Assembly: GCA_963969395.1 (NCBI GenBank)
Contig: OZ017795.1
Location: 23,479,063-23,543,062, forward strand
Direction: 5' to 3'
DNA length: 64,000 nt
From: Pseudoscleropodium purum
Taxonomy: Eukaryota > Streptophyta > Bryopsida > Hypnales > Brachytheciaceae
Positions 46,417 to 58,923 of the stretch are shown here, one piece after another. Position 1 is the stretch's first letter; each line of letters starts with the position of its first letter. Position numbers and translations under genes: made by a program. Below the pieces are notes generated by a model, which did no database searches, was not told the origin of the DNA, and saw only the letters and a program-made list of their open reading frames with translations.

Positions 46417-47060
46417 TTAACCCCTAAATGCCCAAGGCATGTTTTGAGCTACTAGAAATTTGCTCTAAATTGAACAAAAAGTCAACATTTTGATGAGTTG
46501 TATCAACTTTTTTGAATTGTAACCATACAAATTCAAACTAGACATGTTAGAGATCACATAGGAAGAAAAAACACAACAATATCACTTATAAGTTGGAAGA
46601 TTATAACATTTGACCGTGAGGGTGTTAAAACTATGAAAAATGTTCAATTCATTTTTCACAAGTCAAACTTGAAAATTTGGTGACCAAAAAAATATGAGGT
46701 TTAAGGGCCTAACATGAATAACCCCAATCAATTTATGGCTTCTCAAAATTCACTCTACATTTTTTTTAATTGAGTTTTGAATGTGATTTTTTCTTCAAGT
46801 CCTGGTGTATTTGAGGCTCATTTACAAGAGCTCTCAACACTACGGGAAGTCAAGATTGCAATGGGTACCCTTGCACAAAACCTTGAATAGAAAAATCACT
46901 ATCATTTATTTTCAAGATCAGATTTTTGATGCTAAAACTAGACTTCAAGAAGAATTTTTCAAAAGTATAAATTACTAAAAATATCAACTTCGTTAAGTTT
47001 TATTTAACTTCAAAGTTTTGCAAACACCAGATTTTGGTGCCTCGGACATTTAGGAGTTAA
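46417..47060. mobile_element. Second TTAA-flanked inverted-repeat element
   Basis: Left TTAA (46,417-46,420) is followed by CCCCTAAATGCCCAAGGCA; the right end, read in reverse complement from TTAA (47,057-47,060), gives CTCCTAAATGTCCGAGGCA. The ends match at about 16 of 19 positions. The left end also shares CCCTAAAT.CCCAAGGC with the element in unit B, so both belong to one family. The 636-bp interior has no coding region. Confidence 0.75.
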
Positions 47061-47465
47061 AGTAACTTCTTTGTCCTCATTTGTCTTCATGTGATGGGAC
47101 TTTTGTTGTAGCTATCATGCATTTCATACGGATGTAGATGATTGTGACATTTTGAATGAGTCTACCAATTTTAGACTCCATAAATGCTATTCTTAATTTA
47201 GATTTGGCACTCCTCCAAGGCAACATACTCTAAACTATATTCTCAGTTTTCACAATATTATTTCTTTCTTCCCACATATACTAAACATCTTTTTGTTTTA
47301 GGTTCCATTCTTCCTTGTCATTTGTAGTAGCTTTCAATTTTTGGTTGTATTTTATAGAATCAAAACTTAGCCCTAAACTTTAAACTAACTTCTTTGTCCT
47401 CATGTGATGGGACTTTTGTTGTAACTATCATGCATTTAATATAGATATAGTTGATTGTGATGCAA
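47061..47465 (+). repeat. Short direct repeat pair
   Basis: taacttctttgtcctca...gatgggacttttgttgta.ctatcatgcattt occurs at about 47,063-47,132 and again at about 47,385-47,445, about 0.32 kb apart. The first copy starts immediately beside the right TTAA of the preceding element. Confidence 0.7.
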
Positions 47466-50400
47466 AATAGGTATAGTGAAGGATACATAGATTGAATATT
47501 GTTCCTATTTTGAAGTATAAATTGGAAAACCAGACTTATGGTGGATAGGAACTTGGTATGAAGAACTTTTGCATGACACATTGTATGGAAATTCACTTCC
47601 ATTTTTCATTTTGTTTTTGAGTTCACGTTTTACATTTTTTTTAGTTGAATCTAGTAAACCATGTTCATGAGCACATTGATTTTGTGTAGGAATGATTTGC
47701 TTTTTGCAACATGCTCGTGCTAATCTTCATTCTTCAAATGCTCCTATTGATGTTTTACATGATTAAGAAGTAAATTTCATATTTCAATTAGGGTATTATT
47801 TATTGTTTATTCTTGAATTTTTATAACTATCAAAAGGGGTCCATTTAATATATAGTAGTAGTAGAAATTTATATACTTATTTGGTCCCCTAAACTACCTT
47901 CAAAAAAATAAATAGTCCCCAACGATATTCCCTTATCTCTCAAACAGCACCCCAATTTCTATGCTACATAATCCCTTTGAGCATTAGTATTGCAAAAATC
48001 AATTAGACTTTCCTAATAGTGTATACAACATAGTTGACATTGATGTACTAAAAATGCATTAGTATAGATTTGCAATACTAATAGCTCAATAAAATATTCA
48101 CTTTGAAGATCTTTGGATTGGGTAGACATTGCTTTCATGATTCATACAAAGAAATCAACATTAAAAAAACTCACCTTTACTATGTGAAAACACATACTTT
48201 AAACAAAAAAGTACTTAAAGTAGGTGTATACAAAATCTTTTTTACTCAAAATTGAAATAAGTTTAGTTGTCTTTTCTTTTTAATCAATCAACACTTACAT
48301 AGGGGTAGTTGAAGCCCAAAACTACAAAAAAAATATAGAAAAAGAATCTAAAGAAAGCATACAATTGACCATAGTACTTGAAAGTACTAAAACATCATTG
48401 AGTACCATTTTATACAAAATAATTCTTTATTATGATCTACTTTTTAGAAAATGCCTATCCATTTGTTTTGTTTTTATATTCACTTTTCCCAAAAAAAGCC
48501 ACTAATGCTTTTCAAGATATAGAAGAGGCAAATCTTTTGCACTTCTTTCCATCTATTCTATGGAAATCAACAAATATATCCATGTATAAGACAGATAACT
48601 GTTGCATACAATTATATTTTCCAGATTTGATTGCTCCAATTCACTCTACATCAAATGAATCAATAACCTCAATTTCCTAATTCTCTCCCAATTCCTCTCA
48701 AATTTAAGAGTTATTTCATTTTTTCACACAATAGAAACAAATTTTTTTATTCCCTAGGTTGAAAAATCTTCCAAGAAGTTTGCCATTGCAAAGTGAAGCA
48801 ATCCTTTGAAGGTCCCAGTTTCTTCACAATAACGTACTTTTTTGCTAAAAAAGTTGTGATTTTATTCAAATTTCAGCAAACATAAGGTTTGACACATTAA
48901 CACTTGTAATCACATCCTATTCAAACCAAATCATTGGAAACCGCTTTGGATGGCATAGATTGAAGCAAGAAGGTTGATATGATAAGGTGGGCATCCCACA
49001 ACCCACCACTTTTGGGTACTATGCCTAGTTACTATTTTTAGACTCATCAAATTTTCATATTTTCTTGTTAGGAAGTGAAAGGAGATTCACACACCAAAAA
49101 TACCACATTAGATACAATATGCAAAAGCTATGAAGGATAAAAAACATTGGTAGAGGTTCTAAAATCATTTTTTCCACATACTTGTGTATCAATTTTAGAT
49201 GTATACAAAGTGACGATGGCAGTTTTAGGCAAGGTGTGATTTTGAGTGTACCCACATTACTACATGTACATAAATTGTAAAATTTCATTATGTGCAATTA
49301 GAAATGAGATCTATCATCTATTACAAAGATATAAGAACACATTCACAAAGCGATATCTTTGTTTTTTGAACTCTACAAGTTTTTAAAAGAAATAAAAGAA
49401 CGTCTAAGCACCTATTATCACCTCTACTTAAATATCTAAAATATAATATGAATGTGAATGTAGAAGAAACCACAAATGAAGACATTGAAGAAGCGTCATT
49501 ATGTGAACTTACTAGTTGGATGCTCATTGTTTGGCATGTGTGTGCTTGATGTATCGGCAACACTACTATCAATTATTGGTGCTCTATTGACCCACCTTAT
49601 TCAGCAAATTAGAATTTCTCTTTCGATTGTTCAATAAGGTAGGCACCCAAAATGCACCACTAATCTTAAACCACTGTCTTCACTCTGTGTTCATCTCCAA
49701 AATCAATTATGTATCTATGCACAAGAAACAATTTTAGAACCAAACTTTGTGCCTTCATAACTTTTCCACATTATATCCAAATGTCATGTTCTATGGTGCA
49801 TTGAAACTTCCTTTCACTTGCCAACAACAAAACATACAAATTTGACCAATCTACTAATAGTATGATAAAACCACCTATTGTTGACCACTTAAGCAATTTG
49901 CACATGTTCTGGAGCAATATAAGGCATGTAAATTTTTTGCCATGTAGGAAGATAGAAATAAGGGAGATTGAAATTTTTTTGGTAATTTTATACCTTAAAT
50001 TGAAATTATTGTGAATTTTGGAAGCAGACAATTGGTCCAAACCTATAGCTAACATCTAGAGTGTTCCAATGTTGATCATTCAAGAACTACTTTCCACTCA
50101 CTACTTTGAGACATATATCATGACTTGATTAGTGTTAACTTTGAAAAAGAAAAAAATCATAAAAATGCTTTGATTGAACATTTATTCCAACCTTGGTTGG
50201 ATTGAATATACCCTACAAGTTGAAGATGGACACAATAGCAAAAAGTGGCGGTTTTGTGGATACCCACCTTAACACACATTATAGTAGTTCACCATTTTTT
50301 ATTATACCCCCCCTCCATTTCTCGTGATATAGACTATTCTCTTTTTGATCAAGAAGAGATGAGCAATGATTAACTATGGCACAATTCCGAAGACAGTTGT

Positions 50401-50495
50401 GACGCGTTACTATTGGCTATAAGACTTATAATATTGCAATCAGCCCTTGGTTGGTTTTGCAATCATCCTATGGTCAAAAATAGAAAGGTCTGTAT
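47466..50495. other. AT-rich intergenic DNA, no gene seen
   Basis: No recognisable protein, RNA gene or clear terminal repeat. Frames up to about 95 codons (for example 49,771-50,055 minus) are low-complexity and unsupported. Confidence 0.6.
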
Positions 50496-50801
50496 CATTA
50501 GAAGATATTTGGAGGCACTGGAAGCCTGTTTCGGGCCTGTTCCCTTGCAGCTGTTCTCCGCAGCGAGGGGAATGGGCCCTCTATCAAAAATGTTTTTTCA
50601 AATATAAATAAATAAATAAATAAAATTATATATATACATATATATAATTTAGTCTTCAAATGCAAAAAAAATTCAATTTTTTTTTGGGTCAATGACATGG
50701 CAAGGTCTTGGCCACGTCAGATCGTTGCACCGAGCCTGTTCCGAGCCTATTCTTGCTGTGATAACTCGCAGGCTTCTAGACCCCTGAAAAATCTTCTAAT
50801 G
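50496..50801 (+). mobile_element. MITE with CATTAGAAGA ends, + copy
   Basis: 306 bp from CATTAGAAGATATTTGG to ...CCCCTGAAAAATCTTCTAATG. The interior contains gacatggcaagg, acgtcagatcg, gtgataactcgcaggc. It is the reverse complement, with gaps, of 58,646-58,923. An AAAT/TATA simple repeat occurs at about 50,600-50,648. Confidence 0.75.
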
Positions 50802-52198
50802 CACCATTGTAGGTCAAAGAGAATCTTCCACTAAAAAATTCATAGTAATTATGTTTTGTATAATAAAACTGTAGAAAAATACAAAACCCTTCCGAACTCT
50901 ATTTTCACACATGAAAATAATTATGAATTCAAAAAACCCACGCTCCAAATATGCATTATTGCTTTCAGTGGTTGGAAATGGGTTGGCTACCCTATTTCCT
51001 CCAAGAAATTTCCAGTCAGTTCTTGTTGAATTGCAACAAGCGGTGGACACCATCTCCATTTCGTTAGTGTGCGCAAGCAGGGCGTGTTTGATATGCAGAA
51101 AAGTCAAAATTTCTCTGCATCGACTTCAATGAAAATTTGTTGATTTTTGATTTCTTCTTCTTTTTTTGACAAAATTTTGTGGATCAGTTCCACTTCCACT
51201 TCCATGGCCGAATCTCCTTCAGCCGAAATCTTGCAAGAAAAGGTGATTTTTTCAGTTGCCGTCTGTTCCACGCGCTTGAGTCTGAGTTGACGAATTGTGT
51301 TCAGCTTCCGTCCTCGATGGACACCTCGATCAACAAGTTGCATGAGGAAGAACTCCGTCTCTGCGATCAAACCCATCAGACTGCATTCCACTTTTTGATT
51401 CTCTCAGTAGCTTTTCCCATTTATTACTTCAATGACACAGAACAGGAATCAGGGCGGATTTTTTTCCCCTTTTTCTTGTGTGCTTGGAAACGGACCGACT
51501 GTGGATGGGATCCAAAACACTGGAAGAAAAAGGGACCAGAATTTCTTGCTTATGATTGAGAGAAAAGAACCCTGGTTGCAATCACCGAGGTATTCCTTTG
51601 CTTTACAAGATTCCTTGGGGAGTCAATGCATTCGTTCTTCGGAAAGATCCTTCGGAAATGAATGCCATAGTGAGCCATTCTTTCCGTCTTCAAAAAGACT
51701 GGTGTGCCCCGTGCCGTTGCCACGGTCAATATAAAAGAAAAAATAATTTTCTAATATTTTTAATTGATAAAAACTTCAAAATTCAATAACTTTCATGCCT
51801 TAGGTCGGAACGCCACGAAATTAAGCCCCTACACCCCTCCTCGCCAAGGGCTTTCAGACGATACCAAACTCGCAAATGGGAGACACATCGTCCAAGAGAT
51901 CTCAACATAACAAACAAACAAAACAAACAAACAATCTAACTTAATAGGAGGATCCTTAGTGGAAGAGCACTTCATTAGTTGGACCGCTAGGGGCCCTCCT
52001 TCCTCCTCTTTCCTTTGAGTTGGTCCGGTTTCTTGTTATTTTCCCATACTCTTTTCTCTTCACTTCTCCGGCCTTTGGGCCTAGCTGTTTGTTGGTGCCT
52101 TTTTCTTTTTAATGCAATGGCTCACCATTTGTTATCCAAATTTTTAAAAAAAAATCATGAGTGTGGAAATAATAAATCAATACAAACTAATGCCTAAG
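50802..52198. other. Region with moderate-GC open frames, unrecognised
   Basis: At 51,179-51,735 overlapping frames on both strands reach about 100-126 codons and base composition rises, which could mark a decayed gene or transposon piece. No domain is recognisable. The rest is AT-rich. Confidence 0.35.
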
Positions 52199-52585
52199 AG
52201 CATAGCCCGATGGAGCTAGCTTCAATAGTTCCTAGTGAGCCCTTGAGCATTTTTTTACCCCCACCATGACTCTTACACAGATGCTTTTGAAGCGGCGATG
52301 TAAAAAATGAAAGCAACCACTCAAGAGTAGTGAGCCCTTGCAATGATGCACGACCTCAAATTTGGAGAATCTTTGTTCAAGTATGGCTTTGTGCAACAAT
52401 TTTCAAATGGAAGCTAACACATACCTTCCCCCAAAAGCATAGTACATAGTAGTTGTTGACTGATGTAGGAGTAGAGCGAGAGTTGGTACGGGTCCCTCCT
52501 CCACCTTCTGATCTCCATCTCGCAAGGGTCCGCTCAATCTACTCTGGTGCATTAGATTGAGCGGGCACTAGTGGGAATGCTCTAG
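52199..52585. mobile_element. Candidate MITE with GAGCAT ends
   Basis: Starts AAGAGCATAGCCC and ends GGGAATGCTCTAG, giving short inverted ends (AGAGCAT..CCC). Such ends are common on plant hAT-type MITEs. Inverted match is short, so support is weak. Confidence 0.35.
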
Positions 52586-53455
52586 CCAACATTGCATGTA
52601 ATTGTAAATATAGGCTTTAAGAGGAAAGCAATGAGAACTCTTTGTTGCACTTTGTGCTCTCAAGTTTCAAAGGACCAAAGTGGAGTTGTCTAATGAAAAG
52701 AGTTTGAACTTTTCATGAAGTTTATTGGGGAGACATTTGAGTTAATTGTAAAGTGTGTGCAACGCAAAACAAAGAGCTAGAATTTGAGAGGGAAAAAAAG
52801 ATGAAACTCCTTGGAACACCAAAATTGGGATTTTAATGGAGTTTGGTGTTGTGTTTCTTCTGTACTATTCTTAATTAAACCTTCCCCTAGCACCATTGTT
52901 ACAATTGGGGACGACCTTTACGATTAACTCTTTTTCTATAACAAAGTAACATGTTGTTTTATAAGGGGGGAGGGGCTTTAGAAGTCATCAAAGTCTTATT
53001 CGTATTTAACTCTGAAACGTTGTATTGGTCACCATGGAAATCATTCATTTGGATACTATGTGAATCATTTGCTTAAAAAAAACTCAAAAACACTCATTGG
53101 AGGTCAAACTAGTATGCAAGACCTCCCATTTTCACACACAATCTCAAAAATGAACCTTTGCATTTATATCCTACATAAACAGATTCTCTGGCATTGTTTA
53201 TACACTTAAGGACGGCTTCCTTGTGAAGTTGGGTCTGGTGAAATCCATTGATCAATGGTAGAATGAAGACTTTAGAAAAAACATACAAACTCCCCATTCC
53301 ACCATTGATTGGTGGACTTCACTAGACCTGACTCCACATGGAAGTAAGGAATTTTATTTACCTTATAATCTCACTTCTTGGATTTCTAATGTTACAACTT
53401 CCTGAACACCCAATGACTCTACAACTTCCCCAATTAGCCAATGATTCTTTGCAGA
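52586..53455. other. Intergenic, no gene seen
   Basis: AT-rich. A short near-repeat of ccattgatcaatggtagaatg / ccattgattggtggac-like text in opposite orientation lies at about 53,240-53,320; otherwise nothing identified. Confidence 0.5.
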
Positions 53456-53721
53456 TTAATCCCTAAAGGACCAAACTTACTTCTTTTAGCAACACAATGA
53501 CTTTGGGCAAGTACTTGTGACTAAAATTTTGCATATTTTAGGCTAAAATTTTAATAGAAGGTGTAGACAAAGAATATCTTTCATGTTCACTAAATTTCAT
53601 GACATTTGGAAATATGAGTCAAAAGTTATGGCCTAATATGTTGTTTTTTGTAAATGGGCAATCCAACAAATTAAGAAAGATCACTTTTTTCAAAAACAAA
53701 AATTTGAAATTACTTTTCCAG

Positions 53722-53769
53722 ATATATATATATATATATATATATCTGTGTGTGTGTGTGTGTGTGTGT
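53722..53769. repeat. (AT)n(GT)n microsatellite in left foldback arm
   Basis: About 12 AT units followed by CTG and about 11 GT units. Its inverted counterpart is at 54,702-54,741. Confidence 0.9.
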
Positions 53770-54701
53770 AAAGCTTTGAATTTTTCCATTTTGATTAATG
53801 AGTCAAAAGTTATGAGAAGTATAGGTTTGCGGGCAATTGTCGATTTTCTCCCTTAAAATAAACTTTGAAGTCATTTTTTCAACTCAATTTTCAGTATTTT
53901 TTGAAAAAATAAAAATCTTGGATGTAAATTGTTTACCATAACATTACAACCATTTGGATTGACATTTTTCAATTCAGTAACTAAATGTTTAACAATTTAG
54001 TATTTTGAATCATTATCCACTTCTTTCTACTTACTATTCTTTTCTTATATGTTGTACAATTCCAAATGATTTGAAATTTTTTAAGCATGTAGCCAATTTA
54101 TCTAGGAAAAACAATCCAAATAAGCACCTTCATTGTCGACATGTATTCATAGAAAAGTAAGCTTGTAAAGTGCAGCTGCCCTATTTTTTGCAAGGCCAAA
54201 AAAATGATTTTAGTGAATTTGAATGCTTGTAACTTGTAATCCACATGGTGAAAATTTGTGAAATTCTTACCACATGTTCTCAAGTCAGCATACTACAAAA
54301 TCCTGTGGTTACATATGTCAAGACAGGTTTTTTTTCAAAAACTTGGTACTTGTACTAGAAGTGGCAATTTTTGAGCATTTTAAGAGAAAACATAGTCAAG
54401 GAACTTAAAGGTTAAGGTAGATTCACTCCAATGATTCCAAAGAGGGATTATTCTAATCTCCAAAGAGAAACCTTTGAACAAGATTGGTTATAGCTAGTTA
54501 ACAATGTTAAAGCTTTTGAAGGAAAATTTGGGAGGGAGAATGAGAAATTATATCTCAATGCAAAAATGGTTTTCTAAGTAGTGACACAATACAAGTGGTA
54601 ACTTAACCCCTAAAAGTTTTGACTAAGTTTTCACCAAAATTGCTCCAAAACTGCCAATTCCAGTAGAAGTATCAAATTTAAAAATTAAAAAAACATTTTT
54701 T

Positions 54702-54711
54702 ACACACACAC

Positions 54712-54741
<30 letters not shown>
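54702..54741. repeat. (AC)n(AT)n microsatellite in right foldback region
   Basis: Five to six AC units, then AG, then about 14 AT units, the mirror order of the tract at 53,722-53,769. Confidence 0.9.
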
Positions 54742-54745
<4 letters not shown>

Positions 54746-55181
54746 GTAAGATCTTTTAGTATATTGGTTTGAGAAGATGTAGAAAAAATTCAAAATTTTC
54801 CACTGTGTATATTACAAATTATTAGAATTTGAATTGACAAAATTAATTTTTTTGGCCCTGCAAAAAAACTAGCAATTGCCATTCATAAAATCATATTTGT
54901 ATGTAAAAATATCCCAAATGGTGGTTACTCTTTTGATTCATTATTCAAGGCAAGTTGGATATATGATCAAAAAAATTTAGATCATTTGAAATTGTACAAC
55001 ATATAGGAAAAAAATAGTAAGTAGAAAGAAGTAGAAAATGTGTCAAGAAATTCTATAACTACCCGCAAACTAAAACTCCTCATTAATCAAAATGGAATAA
55101 TTTAGATTTTTTGCCAAGGATATAAATCTAGAAAACCAATTTCAAATTTTTATTCCTTAAAAATATGATTTAAAAAAAAAA

Positions 55182-55433
55182 TTGAGTTGCCAATACTTTG
55201 TTGAAAATGACATATTATACAATAATTTTTTAACCATGTCATCAAAAGCTATGAAAACTGTTGTACCTCAAAGCTACTCCTTGGGCACATGTTGACTCTC
55301 TCAAAAAATTTGAGTTGCCAACACTTTGTTGAAAATGACATATTATACAATAATTTTTTAACCATGTCATCAAAAGCTATGAAAATTGTTGTACCTCAAA
55401 GCTACTCCTTGGGCACATGTTGACTCTCTGAAA
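55182..55433 (+). repeat. 128-bp tandem duplication
   Basis: Two nearly identical units (55,182-55,309 and 55,310-55,433) starting ttgagttgcca and ending ttgactctct, with about two substitutions, indicating a recent duplication. Confidence 0.92.
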
Positions 55434-55964
55434 ATTTCAAAGAAAAATAAATAAAAATTTCATTCATAGTGAGTTGCCCAAATATGCTATCTTCTCAAAA
55501 AAAAATATGTCTAGGGCTATAGAGGTTAATTACTTACTTTCATTTTTATCACAAATTGAAATTATATTCAATTGTACTACTTATGCAATCATGATGCATA
55601 GAACAAGAAGATATTCATACTAATCAATATTAATCCTTCATTTAATCATGGCTTCCAACTCATGTACTAATACAACCGGCCTAAGCCTAATACCATAAAT
55701 TGAAATCAGTCCATAGCCTTTAGATTGTAAAGCCATTCAATTGAAATCCTTTCAATTTTAAGGCAACTGGTTATAAACTATACAACAATAATTTCAATCA
55801 GCTAGAAATCCTAAACTTTTAGTGTAAAGTTGGTTTAAAATTAAATTTCTTATCCTTGGTAGGATTCGAACCTAGTAACCCACCAACCATTTAGTGGCCA
55901 AGGATTCACCCTTCCGACATATCAAATCCAAAAATAAAAGGAAATGGTATGTTGGAGGGGTTTT

Positions 55965-58095
55965 CTATCTACACAAACATTCAAATACATAGTCACTAGG
56001 CTGATCTATACCTTCATCATCTTCAATAGTATTGTTTGCAAGATACCGACCAAGGTTAGAAAACAAATATCGAAATTTTCTACAGTTTTTCCACAAAGCA
56101 ATAGCTTCTACCAAGAAAACATCAACATCATTTGTTGGACCTTCAAGTGCAATACACATCATAGACTCCAAACTCCTTGTTTGCAATCTATTATGAAATT
56201 TAGTTTTTATACAATTTTGGACACTAAAAGCTCTTTCACATTGTGATGTGCTAACACATTGGATACGTTCAATATCAACAATGGCAAGCAAATTAGAGTA
56301 CTTCAGTTGTAAGGTGGGATTCCAACTCACCATTGTCTACAAGTCCCTAAATGTCTTGTCTTGCCACTTTGTAGTGGCTTGCAATTTGAATGCCCAAAAC
56401 TCTCTCCTTACAACTGAAGCATCAATCATGGCTGGAAATACTTTTGATCCAATAACACAATTAGCACCAAAATGAGACAAAATTGTCTCCAACTTTGTCA
56501 CACCCCAAGATCTCAAACCCACTTGCCTCATATGCATGTTAGATGGATTTAAAATCTTAAAGCATCCAATCACATCATTATCTCCAAAACAAGTTTCCAA
56601 TGCATCAATTACAGCTTCAGCAAAGAACTTTTGAAATGACAAAGCTTCCTCAAGATCTGCCCTTGTTCTATTCCGTATCATTTCCACACTATGAAATATT
56701 CCACCTCTAATTTCTGAAGACAATCTTTTCAAATAACCGCCATGGGGACCAAAATCAGGAAGTATGTGAAACCCTGTTTCTTCATTAAAAGTAGAGGCAT
56801 TCAAATTAGCAATTTCATTGACAAACAACATGCACAATTAAGCAATTTCTATAGCAATGATAGAACCAACAGCAGAGACATCCACAAATTTGTACTGAAA
56901 CACTCGACTCAACATAGAAAGAGAGTGTAAAATATCAGTAAGGAAATAAAGATAATATATAAATTAAAAATTCCATAATTTTGTATACAAAGACAATGCA
57001 ACATCATCAGCACATCCATCTTCATTGAGATTATGGAAATAAGTAAGCACCGATTCTAAAGAGTCACAAAGTTGTAATTGCTTGCCAAGGAGAAAGCCAA
57101 TGTACCTTTTGGTATCATTTCATTGATTTCTCTGAGTCATTTAACTTCCTCTGAAGATTTTGTAATGTAGCCTTTCTCTTTGATGAAATCTTGAAAAATT
57201 TAGCTACACCATTCACCACAGTATCAATTTTCTTGGACATATCTCTACATTGTGGTTTCTTTGCCACATCAAGAGTTGCAAGGTTAGTTTGATGAGCCAC
57301 ACAATGAACAGAAGTAAGGAAGGGATTAACCTTCTTTTACGATTGTGTTGCCACTCCATTTTTGCGTCTCAACATTGTGGCAATACCATCAGACCCAAAT
57401 GCCACAGATTTATTTGTATTTAATCTCCACTCCTTCAAACTTGTTAATAAGGTCTCAAATATTAAAGCAACATCTTTCTTGCCATCACTTATGTACAATA
57501 AGCCAAGGAACACACAAACAATATCACCATCTTCAACAAATGTAGCAAAAACAACCAAATGACCAGTAACTAAAATATCTGTACTTTCATCAATCATGAG
57601 TCCAAAATATTTTACATCACAAATTCTATGCAAAATCTTTTTCTAAATTACAGATGAGATGCAAAAGACAAAATCAAAACATGATTTTTCATCACGATAC
57701 CTTGTTTTAATAATACAAGCTTTAACATAAACCAATAAGTGACACAAATCAAGAAATCTTACAAAAGGAATGAAAGGTGTTCCCATATAATGGGCAGCTC
57801 TAAGTAATGCCAACAAAGCTTCATCAAAAGTTGTTGTAGCCTTTTTGATAACTTCAACCATCTTCTTGTAGCCATTGTGAAAAGCCCACGATAATCTCTT
57901 ATGCTCTTCACTTCGTGCATGATCTTGAAAAGCAAAAATCTTCACATTCACTGAACGAACCTTTGCAAAAAGTCCCTTTCTTCCCTTATTACGATACACT
58001 TTGCAAAAACTCACCCAATGTTAGAATTGAATTCAATCCAATCAAAATCAGTATACTATGAATCTTTCCAAGCTCTATTAGCAACTTCTACAGGA
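55965..58095 (-). pseudogene. Decayed hAT-type transposase (ZNF862/ZMYM-like)
   Basis: Minus strand. From about 58,095 down: a W..F.W..F start and a cysteine/histidine zinc-finger remnant (HARSEEHKRL near 57,900); IDESTDI near 57,580, the usual first catalytic-type motif; AFGSDGIATM near 57,395; AHQTNLA near 57,295; FFKISSKRKATLQNLQ near 57,195; and at the C-terminus SQCERAFSVQNCIKTKF near 56,240, typical of the hAT dimerisation domain. Stops separate the first three blocks in one frame, and a frame change occurs between 57,115 and 56,837. No terminal repeats were assigned. It cannot produce active transposase. Confidence 0.8.
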
Positions 58096-58645
58096 TCAAT
58101 AAGTTTGCTAGCTAGTGCTAATACCACGAAAACCAGAAATGCAACAAATAGGACAAGTGTTTCTTGCAAGTACTCCATTCACATTTCAAAGATATATATT
58201 TGTGCATAAAAATCTTTTTAAAATTGAATATGATCCACAATGATACTCCATTATGATTCTTTAATAAAAAAAACCAAATCAAAGCTACCAAAATGATTTA
58301 TTTTAATAAATAAAAATGATTGTGAAATATACTTGACCATTCACTTCCATTCAATTGTACAAGACTACAATGAACTTAGTCATTCCTAACTAAGTCGTAT
58401 TAGTCTTGTGCACCTTGGTTGCTTACCAACCTTTAGATTTCAAATAATATAACCAATTCCATTTATACTTGACACTTTTAAGAAAAGCATGTTGGATTCC
58501 CACTTTCAAAATTACCATTCAAATGCTAATAAGACAAAATTAAAAAAAAATCCCTAAAGCTTTTTATTGACCAAAATATTTTTTAGGATTTTTGAGCAAT
58601 TTCTACTAACCTTAGATTCTAAATTTAATTTTGCATTTACTTAAT

Positions 58646-58923
58646 CATTAGAAGATTTTTGGGGCCTCCGGATGCCTACGAGTTATCACAGCTTATGAAC
58701 ATAGGGAACAGGTCTGGCGCAGTGGTCTGACGTGGTTGAGACCCTGCCATGTCATTGATCAATTTTTTTGTTTTAAAATTTTTTTTAAAATTTGGAGACT
58801 AATTTTTTTTTTTAAATTTATGAAAAAGAAAATTCTGACAACAGGCCATTTCCCTTGCTACGGAAATAGTTGTAGGGGAATAGGCCCGAAATAGGTTTAT
58901 GGACCCCCAAAACTCTTCTAATG
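58646..58923 (-). mobile_element. MITE with CATTAGAAGA ends, inverted copy
   Basis: 278 bp, CATTAGAAGATTTTTGGGG...CCCCCAAAACTCTTCTAATG. Interior gcctacgagttatcacagc and gaccctgccatgtcattga match the complement of the element at 50,496-50,801. Confidence 0.75.

Larger units (their letters stand above)
53456..55529. mobile_element. Degenerate foldback element bounded by TTAA
   Basis: Two arms are inverted copies with many gaps: 54,019-54,086 pairs with 54,965-55,032 (acttctttctacttact against agtaagtagaaagaagt; gttgtacaatt against aattgtacaac), 53,781-53,802 with 55,079-55,100 (ttccattttgattaatgag), and a ggccaaaaaaa.gattttagt block near 54,194 with its complement near 54,838. Both ends abut TTAA (53,456-53,459; 55,526-55,529), the left reading TTAATCCCTAAAGG. 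End-to-end terminal pairing is weak, so the outer boundaries are uncertain. Confidence 0.6.

Noticed and set aside
51179..51735. Possible protein-coding gene in moderate-GC frames
   Set aside because: Competing frames on both strands, no recognised domain and no convincing splice structure; left as unrecognised region.
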